Source: Ettlia oleoabundans
Lineage: Eukaryota > Chlorophyta > Chlorophyceae > Chlamydomonadales
Length of the DNA stretch: 18,711 nucleotides
Reading direction: 5' to 3'
NCBI GenBank assembly: GCA_019693395.1
Contig: JAAMXP010001797.1
Coordinates: 1 to 18,711, forward strand
Positions 10,366 through 18,711 of the stretch are shown piece by piece. Position 1 is the first letter of the stretch, and the number at the start of each line of letters is the position of its first letter. Made by a program: the position numbers and the translations under genes. The notes below the pieces were generated by a model that was not told where the DNA came from, made no database searches, and saw only the letters and a list, made by a program, of their open reading frames with translations.

Positions 10366-12293
10366 ACATGCAGCAACCCTAAAGCACAGCACAGCCAACA
10401 CAACACAGCAACCCCCAAAAACATTTTGGTCTTACCCCGTTGGCGCTGTTGGCGGCGTAGACAGCCCAGAAGTTGGTGCTGTCTGGGCTAGCCAGGTGGT
10501 CACTCAAGTTCTCAATGGGGCCCTTCTTGGTCACAATGCCCTGCAGCAGAGAAAAGTGATACAGAAATAAGTGTGCGGGAAAGCACAGTGGTGGCAAGGT
10601 GGGGGCGCATAACCTGCTTAGGCTGCTTGCATCATTTTCAGCGCACCAGCAGGAGAGGGTGACGTGTATGTTGTTGTAAGCCCAAGTAAAGGCTTAACAG
10701 GCGGGGATGGGGAGGCGTGGGGATGCACGGCGGCATGCGTCCTTCACACCTTCCAAAGCTGAATGAGTCAATTCCAGGGTCAGCAGCAACCCACCTGGAC
10801 GAAGAAGCCAAGCATGGACACCATGGCAAGGCGGCCGTTCTTGATCTCCTTCACCTTCAGCTCGGCGAAGGTGTCGGGGTCGTCAGCCAGACCCAGGGGG
10901 TCAAAGGCCTCACCTGCAGCAAAAAAAGCCAGAAACGCAGAGTGTGACAAGATATGTACAGCTGTGGTGAGGGGATAAATCAGTCCATTTGCTTTCATGG
11001 ACGAAAGGACTAACGCACCAGACAACAGCCTGCTCATCTGACAGCTATTCTCATGCTTGCCATGCAACAGCCACCAGGCAGCTGTTCCACTTACCGGGGT
11101 ACAGGGCGTCCAGGCCCTCGCCAGCGGGGCCGCCGTTGACGCGGTAGCCCTCAATCAGACCCATCAGCACCAGCTGGGTCAGCAGCACAGCCACGATGGA
11201 CTGGGCATGGATCAGGGAGGAGTTGCCCAGGTAGTCCAGGCCACCCTCCTGGAAGATCTGTGCGCCAGCCTTGAACCACACGGCCTCACCGAAGTTGGCC
11301 ACGCCGTTCTTCTGCAGCAGCTCGGGGGTCACGCAGCCCAGGGCGCCTGCAGCAAAGCAGGGTGTGAACATGTGGGTCTGATGGATACAGGCACGGTGAA
11401 GCAAGCGATTCCACCAGGCGGCAGTGCACCACCCTTTCATGTCCAACGATTTGCTCTGCCAGCTATTCACATGGGTGCTGCAACAACAGGCTGCTTGCCA
11501 CCATGCAAGCGAGAAAGATCAGCAAAGCATGCGTAAAAGCTCCTTGGCAAAGTAGGCTGCAGCCACGCACCAAGCATGGCCCAGCGGGCGTGGATGACCT
11601 CCAGCTCGCGGTAGCGGGCGAAGGTCTCGGGGTCGGCGGACAGGCCAGCTGTGTCCCAGCCGTAGTCGCCGGGGTACTCACCTGCACCAGAGGTATATAG
11701 CAGGGGTAAAACATTGCAGGCCAGGTGGGTGCTGGCAGCGGCCAAGGCACAACAAGATAAGGCGCCGATTCCGCAGCAGCAATGCCGTGCAACGCCCGCC
11801 CTGCGCAATGCACGCACTCAAGCCAGCGACTTACCCTTCAGGTAAGAGGGGGTGGCGCCGGAGAAGGGGCCCAGGAACTGGGGGCGGTTGGGGCCGTACC
11901 ACTCCACGGAGGCGCGGGTCACCTGGCGGGTGGCCTGCGCAAGGATGCAAGCGGGCGGGTGGCAGCCATCAGCAGGTGCAGCTCCCTGCGATCCATATTT
12001 GCAGGCTCCAAGCTGCCCCAAGCGGCTGTTTCAGGCGCGGCAGAAGGAGCGCTCGCGCGGCAGGGCAGGATAGGGGCAGCGTATCACAGCCAAGCCGTGC
12101 CGATGGCTGGCTGTGGCCCACTTCGTGCCGGTGGGGGGCTGCAGCTTCTGTAATAATGGCTGAGGCTGCTGATAGGCGGCGAGGAACGCAGTGCAGGCTG
12201 CAACGGGTGTCGAGCGATGGGCTGGGTTCGGCACCGACTCACCCGGCCGGAGGGCTTCACAGCAGCCAGACGCTGGGACAGAGCGGCCTGCAT
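10193..12293 (-). CDS. LHCBM: LHCII chlorophyll a/b-binding protein, gene A
   Basis: Seven exons (12293-12243, 11934-11835, 11681-11571, 11346-11095, 10913-10795, 10540-10436, 10204-10193) join in phase to 249 residues. It is a major light-harvesting antenna protein of photosystem II, bound in the thylakoid membrane. After a short targeting region ([17 protein letters not shown], then ATRQVTRA) comes [15 protein letters not shown], the LHCII N-domain. [20 protein letters not shown] follows. Helix 1 contains [16 protein letters not shown], with the Glu and His/Arg chlorophyll ligands. Helix 2 ends [18 protein letters not shown]. Helix 3 is [20 protein letters not shown] with the paired Glu and Asn/Arg. 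[13 protein letters not shown] leads to the C-terminus. The protein ends NSANGVGY, the last three residues and stop coming from a separate 12-base coding exon inside a repeat. Gene B is its tandem paralogue 2 kb upstream. Confidence 0.97.
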
Positions 12294-12440
12294 GGTTGCT
12301 AGTGTGAGAGGATGTGGAGTGGGGAACGAAGAACGGCAAAGTGATGGAGCCGAGGAGCGGGTTTTATGAGCGCGACCAAATCTTATCCCAGGGTCCTGGC
12401 CAGGTGGAAACTAATCCCTTCTGGATTGGCGGGAGCTTCG
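12294..12440 (-). promoter_or_regulatory. Lhcbm gene A proximal promoter
   Basis: Reading the - strand upstream of the ATG at 12293: a TATA-like CATAAAAC at 12368-12361; an I-box-like GATAAGAT at 12387-12380, the motif class found in light-regulated plant genes; GGACCCTGG at 12396-12388, also present upstream of gene B; and a CCAAT box at 12429-12425. The spacing suits a 5' UTR of about 40 bases. These are pattern matches only, with no direct evidence of binding. Confidence 0.45.
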
Positions 12441-13686
12441 GATTGAGCTGCACGCGTGCCATTTGCGCTCAGATGCGATCCTTCCGGATTAGCCAAGGTC
12501 ATCAGCCTCGCGAGGTGGCCCTGTCCTTGCCCTCCTTCCGAGATCCATCCCTGTCTGCTGCTCGTCAAGCAACCCCGTGACAGACGTCCAGCCTTTTATC
12601 ACGCTGTCGAAGGCAATGAAAACATCAGAGAACGATCACCGATCAGGGTGGGGCAGCGAGGTCTGCGCAGCATGGACAACCAGGCGCCAGCGCCGCCAGC
12701 CAGCAGCAACCGAAGGAAAGCAGCACCGGTGGGATCCAGCGGCGAAAGTGACAACCTGCTCCACCGGGGCACTCTTGTGTGCATGCTGTTTGCCTGGCTG
12801 AGTTGCATCAGCAAATGTTGGTTGGTTGCTGGGGCTCCTGCTGTTGGCTGTTGCACGCTTGCACCCAGTCATTGCTAATGCCCCTCTGTTGCTGTTGCTG
12901 GGCCCCCCTTCCTCCATGCCATGCTGCTGCCTGCTGAGGGGCCGCAAGCCTAGATATGGGAACAGTTGGTGGGGTAAAGGGTCATTCCCAGTGTGTTTCA
13001 GGGTTTGCTGCACTCTCTGTCCTCCGTTCCTCCAAGCGGCTGCTATACGCTGTCTGTTGCCCTCTTGCCCAATTGAACTGACAGAGTGAATGTAGGAACA
13101 GTTGATTGGCGCAATAGCCGTGTTTGGAAGAAGAGGGTCGGGCCAGTGTCAGGGTTCGCTGTTTTTCCTTTTGGTGTACGCTCCTTGCTCCTCCCTCCAC
13201 AGATGCTGCCATCTTGCTCAAACGAACCTGACACGCCAGACTCCAAACCGATTGGGCCGTGTTAAGCAGTTGTCGGGACAAGAAAATACAGCCGTTGCGT
13301 CATGTTTGGGGAACTGCTGGCAGGCAACCCCGCAGCACCATGGACGCCGCCGCAGCCGCCCGCACAACTAACACTGCTGCCGCCGCTGCTGCTGCATGTG
13401 TGCGGGGAGGGGCATCAAGCACACAAAACAAGATTGAGTGATAACTGGGAGGAGAGGAGGCGGGGGCCTGGACCCAGGCTGCCAAGAGGCCGGCAGGCGG
13501 GCAAAGTTGCAGTGCTGGCTGCTCAGCCAGCCGGTGGGCTCGGTCTGAGGCTTGGGAGCTCTTCTTTTCCAATCTGCCGCCAAGCCCCTCCCCTTTTTGT
13601 AGGCTTCCCCTTGCTATACTCGTCCCCTTTCGCTAACGTCTCCCGTCTCTGTCACTGTCTTGTCATTGGCGATTCTTGTCATCCAT
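12441..13686. other. Intergenic, no gene recognised; contains diverged tandem repeat
   Basis: About 1.2 kb between the proximal promoter of gene A and the likely poly(A) site of gene B. Short open frames occur on both strands, with no recognisable motif and no consistent splice structure. A diverged tandem duplication lies at 12959-13237. The stretch MDAAAAARTTNTAAAAAAA readable from 13340 is low-complexity sequence, not a supported protein. Confidence 0.45.
12959..13237. repeat. Diverged tandem duplication, two ~130-140 bp units
   Basis: Unit 1 (12959-13086) and unit 2 (13095-13237) share landmarks in the same order. These are GGAACAGTTG; a CCAGTGTnnnTCAGGGTT(t/c)GCTG core; a CTCC(g/t)T(t/g)CTCC-like run; and a final CTTGC(c/t)CAA with GAACTGAC or GAACCTGAC. 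The copies are well diverged, with several small gaps, so the event is old. Confidence 0.55.
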
Positions 13687-13691
13687 TTACA
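13687..13691 (-). terminator. Possible TGTAA poly(A) signal, Lhcbm gene B
   Basis: This is the first TGTAA on the - strand after the gene B stop, 532 bases away. It would give an unusually long 3' UTR, so gene B may use a variant signal nearer its stop instead. Confidence 0.3.
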
Positions 13692-13991
13692 ACTGCCAGG
13701 GCTCCAGGGTCTGCTCAATACGAGCAATCATTCATTTAAAAATCGAAATAGTGCACAAAAACCAGCGAAATCAAATACAAGAGTGCGGTGGGTTCTCCTC
13801 AACAGGGCTGCCGTGCGTTGCAAGAGCCACACAGGCGTGGCCAGCCGGCAGTCGCAAGCTCAACCAGCTGCTGCCATTGCTGAAGAGCAGCATACCAGCG
13901 AAGGGCTTACGCCAGGGTGGAGGCAGAGCTGCAGCATGGGGGAGGAGAGCAGGCCACACTGGGTTAGAACGGGGAAGAGAAGAGCGTGTGT

Positions 13992-14017
13992 GGGCGGGAG
14001 GGGGGGGGGAGGGGGCG
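13992..14017 (+). other. G-run tract, potential G-quadruplex
   Basis: This 26-base stretch is almost all G, broken only by single C or A bases, with runs of 3, 3, 10 and 6 G. It lies on the + strand in the presumed 3' UTR or downstream region of Lhcbm gene B, so the transcript would carry the C-rich strand. Confidence 0.5.
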
Positions 14018-14222
14018 GTTGTGCGTGCGGGGTGACCTCCCGCGCGGGCAAATGCAGGTGGACGGGCGGCGGGCAGGTGGAGACATGCACCGCTACTGCT
14101 GCCTACAACTGGACCCCACTACAACCTTGCTCGGCACGCACGCTTGAAGCACCATCAGGGCAGCAGGGCCACTGTTTCAGCGCGGCACAGGGTGACCAAT
14201 TGGCCCCAACGTTCTCCAGCAC

Positions 14223-16144
14223 TCACTTGACCCAGAAGTTGGTGCTGGATGGGGCAGCAAGGTGGTCGCTCAAGTTTTCAATGGGGCCCTTGCCGGTGAC
14301 AATGGCCTGCAGAGCCAGCAAGGCAGCCACAGGCGTCACAGTAATGGGGAGGAACAGCACAACAGGGCGCCCCGCAGGTTCATTAGTCTATCAGCCGCTA
14401 ATGGTGGTCAGCTCAAAGACACATGAGACTGAGTGCTGTGCCGCCGGCATGCTGCACCATCAATGTAAGGCTGCAACCCACACCTGGATGAAGAAGCCGA
14501 ACATGGACACCATGGCAAGGCGGCCGTTCTTGATCTCCTTCACCTTCAGCTCTGCCAGGGTGTCGGGGTCGTCAGCAAGGCCCAGGGGGTCAAAGGCCTC
14601 ACCTGCAGCAGGGAGGGCAAGGGGGCAGCGAGCAGATGTGAGTGCACCAGGGTGGTCACATTTGTTCTTCCTACATGATGGCAGGCCGGCAAGAAGGTGT
14701 GCATGCAGCCGTACAGTATGCTTTTGACTGTAGATCAGCTGCTCCTTCAGAGGCCAGGCGCACTGCATCGCCGGCTGCCACAAGGCAAGCCAAGGCTCCC
14801 ATTGGCCAGCTTATGTCGGCCCAGCCCCGGTTCAGCCTGCTGCATGCATCCCACCACCCAGCTGCATCCTCCGCCTGTTGCACTCACCGGGGTAGATGGG
14901 GTCAGTGATCTCGCCGGCAGGGCCGCCGTTGACGCGGTAGCCCTCAATCAGACCCATCAGCACAACCTGGGTCAGCAGCACAGCCACGATGGACTGGGCG
15001 TGCACCAGGTTGGGGTTGCCCAGGTAGTCCAGGCCGCCGTCCTGGAAGATCTGCGCGCCGGCCTTGAACCAGACGGCCTCACCGAAGTCAGCAGCGCCGT
15101 TCTTCTGCAGCAGCTCGGGGGTCACGCAGCCCAGGGCGCCAAGCATGGCTGCAGCCGGGTCAAGGAGGCAAGTGCATCGGGGCAGCGGGGCGGTTGAGTT
15201 CGTTAGCATGTGACAGAGAATGTTCATTTGCAATGGGAAAGCGTAAGTAGCAGCGAAGGTACTGAGTGTCAAGGGGACATTATGCCAGGGCATGAGTAAA
15301 CGGGCATGGCGTGTGCATGGCGCATGGTTGTCGTGTGCAGCGCCACAGAACAACCGCCTCAGAAACCCTGGCGAGTCAGCGAGCCCATGACACATCCAAG
15401 GTAGCACAGGGACAGCCTCAAGCTCCTGGTTGGCCCCCTGCAGCTTGCTGCATGTAAAAATGCTTCGCCCTCCCGTGTGCTCTGCACTCACCCCAGCGGG
15501 CGTGGATGACCTCCAGCTCGCGGTAGCGGGCAAAGGTCTCGGGGTCGGCGGACAGGCCAGCGGTGTCCCAGCCATAGTCACCGGGGTACTCGCCCTTCAG
15601 GTAGGAGGGAGTGTTGCCAGAGAAGGGGCCCAGGAACTTGACTGCAGGGCGGCAGGCGAGCGGGCGGGAGCGTGGCGAAAGGTGGGTTGGTATGGCGGTC
15701 AGACAAACTGTACCACACCGTAGCCAGCCTTCACTCTTGACAGCAGTGCAGTTACCCATAGCTTGTTACCCACAGCAGGAAAAACTGCACCCAAGCCATA
15801 TCCATATCAGCTACAGGGTACTGCGGCGTGGGCGGCTGCAGGGCGCTGCGCTGCACAGGTTTGCAACAAACCCACCGCGGTCGGGGCCGTAGAACTCAGC
15901 TGAGGCGCGAGTGACCTGGCGGGTGGCCTGCAACAAGCGATCGAGTGGGTCTGGTCTGGGTAAGGTCAGGGTTCGCTGGCAGCATCGGTGCGCTTGGCGC
16001 AGCGGGCACGAGACAGCAGCGGTCTAAGGTGCGTTGGCATCCTTAGCGAGCAAATCTTTTCATTCAGCAGGTACCCTAAATTTCGCAGCAGCTTACCTTG
16101 CCGGGGCGCACCGCGGCGATGCTGCGAGACAGAGCGGCCTGCAT
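14223..16144 (-). CDS. LHCBM: LHCII chlorophyll a/b-binding protein, gene B
   Basis: Six exons (16144-16097, 15927-15876, 15641-15492, 15148-14888, 14602-14484, 14306-14223) join in phase to 237 residues. It is the tandem paralogue of gene A and a photosystem II antenna protein. The order is [32 protein letters not shown] (LHCII trimerisation-type motif), VKFLGPF and [20 protein letters not shown]. Helix 1 is [16 protein letters not shown], helix 2 ends [18 protein letters not shown], and helix 3 is [20 protein letters not shown]. The C-terminus is shorter than in gene A and ends STNFWVK with TGA. After the conserved PAGE the loop reads ITDPIYPG, against GLDALYPG in gene A. Two introns sit at places gene A lacks or has shifted. 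The targeting peptide appears short, about 25 residues before the mature N-domain. Confidence 0.97.
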
Positions 16145-16761
16145 CTTGTCGGACAGAGGGTATGGGGGTGATTCCGAGGAGGGAAGAGCTCAGAATGGTC
16201 AGCCAGGCGCTGCGCACACGTCTTTGAGTGGGATGGTGCTGCTGCGCGTGTCGTGACCCGAAAGATTCACTCCAGGGTCCGACAGCATCCCGGGTTTTGC
16301 GAGCCATTTAACGCCGGACAACACAATGCTCCACCCGATTCAACACATCTCGAAGCCTAATGACACATGTCAACTAGCATCACGTTTGTTGCGACCAGCC
16401 AGCTTTGATAGCACCTGCTCGTGGCGTGAGCTAGGGATGCTACAGCATTGCGCGTAGGGGCGTTTGAAATTATACTTGCAAGGCTGTCATGTAGAGACGA
16501 CACGCAGACGCCAGTGCTGGGCGGTGCACAGAATGGGCTATGCGAGGTACCGCTGCGATGGGGCAGTCATGCAGTGCAGGGAGGGAAAGGATGTCAAGCA
16601 GATAGCCCACACATGTGTGGACAGTCAGGGGAGTAAAAGTCACGATAGATATAGAGTCAAAGAATGTTCCAAGCAGAGGCCACATGATAGCAGCGTAGGG
16701 TGGTGCCCCGTATCGCAGTGGCTCGCAAAGTGAGCCGTCGTATGGAATCGCCACCCCTAGC
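16145..16761 (-). promoter_or_regulatory. XPD 3' flank and Lhcbm gene B promoter
   Basis: These 617 bases lie between the XPD stop (16762) and the gene B start, all on the - strand. GGACCCTGG at 16280-16272 repeats the nine-mer upstream of gene A. A CGGGTTTTnnGAGC segment at 16291-16304 also resembles the TATA-like region of gene A (12358-12371), though their order is reversed. TTAAATGG near 16310 is a weak TATA candidate. No TGTAA for XPD was found on the - strand here, so its poly(A) site is unresolved. Confidence 0.35.
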
Positions 16762-18639
16762 CTAACCATCCATCTGCATGGGAGCGGGCCCCGCCAAATC
16801 TGCCGGTGCCGCTGCTGTATCCAGCGCATTCACTGCTGCCTCTGACAGCAGACTGCGCCCCACAGCCGAGCGGTCATAGGGCTGCGCCATTGCCCGCATG
16901 AAATCGCGGGCGATGCAGAGCAGCATGTCCGTGGACAGGTTGAGATGCGCATCTTTGAGGTGCTGCGTGATCCAAGCAGGCAGCTTGTCCCGCTTGTCGT
17001 GCCTCTGGTACCGCTTGTCTGCAGCGCAACGCCAACCACGGCAGCTGGGGGGCAGGGTGACTGTCAGGCAGAGAAAGGTGGGCTGGGTGATGCATTGCGC
17101 TTTGCTGGCTGCCAGCTCAGCAAGGAATGCAAAGTCACGAGGACAGCAGGGCAAGCAAAGCAAGAGCCGCAACCTCTTGACACTTCACTCTACAACAACC
17201 AGCAACTGCTCCACCCACAATCAGCCACGCATCCTACCACCCACCCGCAAACACCATGAGCCCGTAGTCTGCCTTGGAGCGTATGACACGCCCCACACAC
17301 TGCGCCGCCTGCCGCACTGCGTCGAAGGCGAGGTAGTCGTTCTCGCGGATCTGAAATGTCTCGCGCAGGTACTCCAGGCGAGCCCTGAGCTTGCAGGAAC
17401 ATCAGGACCAACGCGGGTGAGGCGCCGTAAAGGTGACGGCACTACTGACTCATCATTAATGAGCGGTACAAACTGGAGGGGTGACGGAAACAATAGATGT
17501 GTGGGAGGGAACAAGCAGTTTGAGGAGGCAGAAAGCAACACAGCGGCGTGAGGCACGCGGTTGGGGGATGGCGAGAGGGGCGAATAGGCAAGCTTAGGGC
17601 CCGGCTACAGAAGCATTGCTGCTGAGCTCCATGGTCTGCCAGGTGGCCTCCCCACAGTGCTGCCCCGCGCACATTGAGAGCGCACATAGCCTCACTTGAT
17701 AAAACAGCCACACACCAGCCCTAGGCGCACCTGAGTATGCGTGAGAGGGTATACTGGTAGGGCACCCCAAACATCACCACGCACCGCCCGTAGTGCCGGT
17801 CAAAGTCAATGCCCTCGGCCACCTTGCCACGTGCCACGCTGCACGGCGGTGGTGGGGTGGGCATGGCAGGTGTCCGTAAGATGGGCACGTGCTTGCATGT
17901 GGGTCAAGTAAGTAGACGCAGTGGCAGCAAGCAGAGAACAGAGCGGACGGATGGACACGCCCTCCTGCTGCTAGCAAGTTGTCCATGTGTGCACTCATAC
18001 TTGATGGGCTGATGAGGCCAGGTAGACTGCCAGGCAGGCTCGCTGCTTGCCCCGCCAAGGGTACTCCTTCCCAACGGTAATGTGAATGTCCTCCCAACCT
18101 CGTCCACAATCTTGGTTGAGTTGGGGCAGACATGTGCGGCTAGGCACCATCGGTGCCTCACCTGAAGAAGACCGCCCCACGCCCGCAGTCGCATGCGCGC
18201 CTGAAGTTGTCCAGGGCCAGCGTGGTCTCCACCACGTCCTGCGTCTCTATGAACACCAACTTGTGGGCCATCAACTCCTGCACACGTGGAAACAGAACAA
18301 AGAGAAGAAGAAACAGTGGGTTGAAGAAGGGCAGGAGGCAGCGGTACGGGAGGTGGCAGGGCACAAGATGGCGCGAGCAGCAGGCGTGTGTGCTGGAGTG
18401 GCAGGGTGTCAACTGGAACCGCTATTCTGTCACACTGACGGGATTACATGCTGGGCTGTCCAGTGAGAGTTTCGAGGCCTGTGGTGGTACTGTTTGGGCA
18501 CACTCAGGCCTCCCGCTGCGCACCTGCAGCACGCCCATGTCGTTCCACTTGGACACAATCTGGTCCATGTAGAGGTACGACACAAAGAAACACACGATGC
18601 CATCGGGCACTGTGGCAGCCAGATCAACCAGCATGCGGC
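16762..18639 (-). CDS. XPD: TFIIH DNA helicase XPD/ERCC2/RAD3, C-terminal part (5' partial)
   Basis: Five exons (18639-18524, 18277-18162, 17838-17731, 17384-17245, 17018-16762) join in phase to about 245 residues ending at TAG; the earlier exons lie beyond the right edge. XPD is the 5'-3' iron-sulfur helicase of TFIIH, acting in nucleotide excision repair and transcription initiation. The visible part is helicase domain 2. It starts [20 protein letters not shown], then SYLYMDQIV and KLVFIETQD. Motif V is [13 protein letters not shown], then [15 protein letters not shown], and [17 protein letters not shown]. Motif VI is [13 protein letters not shown]. The end reads [26 protein letters not shown] and RAMAQPYDR, matching the family C-terminus, followed by a short non-conserved tail rich in Ala and Pro. 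The catalytic P-loop and FeS cysteines are outside the window. Confidence 0.96.
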
Positions 18640-18711
18640 CTGCAGCCAGCAGATGGGGAAGTAGGCGAGTGCAGGGTGCGGGTGCGGGGTGGCTGGGGGC
18701 ATTGTACAGGT

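Noticed and set aside
10960..11536. + strand open frames across the Lhcbm A exons
   Set aside because: They are complements of highly biased LHC codons. The - strand gives the conserved LHCII helices.
12456..13013. Open frames of up to 140 codons on both strands between the Lhcbm genes
   Set aside because: Overlapping frames on both strands, no motifs and no splice support; GC-rich sequence has few chance stops.
13302..13441. Alanine-rich frame from GCC/GCT repeats
   Set aside because: It is a simple trinucleotide-rich tract with a short frame and no promoter or homology signal.
13660..14727. 355-codon open frame on the + strand
   Set aside because: It is antisense to the last two Lhcbm gene B exons and shows only low-complexity sequence elsewhere. 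The opposite strand carries the real protein, with correct splice sites.
16448..16733. Short + strand frames between XPD and Lhcbm gene B
   Set aside because: No motifs, no splice structure and overlap in several frames; treated as XPD 3' flank and gene B promoter.

Overview
The window looks like nuclear DNA of a green alga, most likely a chlorophyte of the Chlorella/Trebouxiophyceae kind. That placement is inference. It rests on dense short spliceosomal introns (GT...TGCAG), candidate TGTAA poly(A) signals, moderately high GC, and LHCII chlorophyll a/b-binding protein genes beside plant-type housekeeping genes. I rebuilt all gene models by eye from splice sites, reading phase and family motifs. 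Nothing here looks prokaryotic, viral or transposon-coding.

Layout, left to right. (1) + strand, 285-1657: 3' part of a TRIP4/ASC-1-like zinc-finger coactivator. (2) - strand, 4354-2234: complete six-exon plant-type adenylate kinase, tail-to-tail with TRIP4. (3) - strand, 6410-4573: six-exon voltage-gated proton channel (Hv1/HVCN1 type) with all four membrane segments, the RxWRxxR S4 signature and a C-terminal coiled coil. (4) + strand, 6688-7545: 5' part of an aldo/keto reductase gene, divergent from Hv1, frameshifted by an exact 11-bp tandem duplication and cut short. (5) 7611-7915: an inverted copy of the 3' end of the Lhcbm gene lying 2.2 kb away. (6) + strand, 8398-9720: four-exon DsbA/FrnE-like thioredoxin-fold oxidoreductase with a CPWC site. 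(7) - strand, 12293-10193 and 16144-14223: two tandem LHCII (Lhcbm-type) genes. (8) - strand, 18639-16762: C-terminal exons of the TFIIH helicase XPD/ERCC2/RAD3, running off the right edge.

The genes do not form one pathway. The tandem Lhcbm pair is the only obvious functional cluster; it supplies photosystem II antenna protein. The features most worth a second look are the Hv1 channel, with an in-frame stop-free first intron that could be retained; the inverted repeat shared between the Lhcbm 3' end and the broken reductase gene, which supplies the last coding exon, stop codon and poly(A) signal of one Lhcbm copy; and the intron turnover between the two Lhcbm paralogues. I found no tRNA, rRNA, CRISPR array or recognisable transposase.
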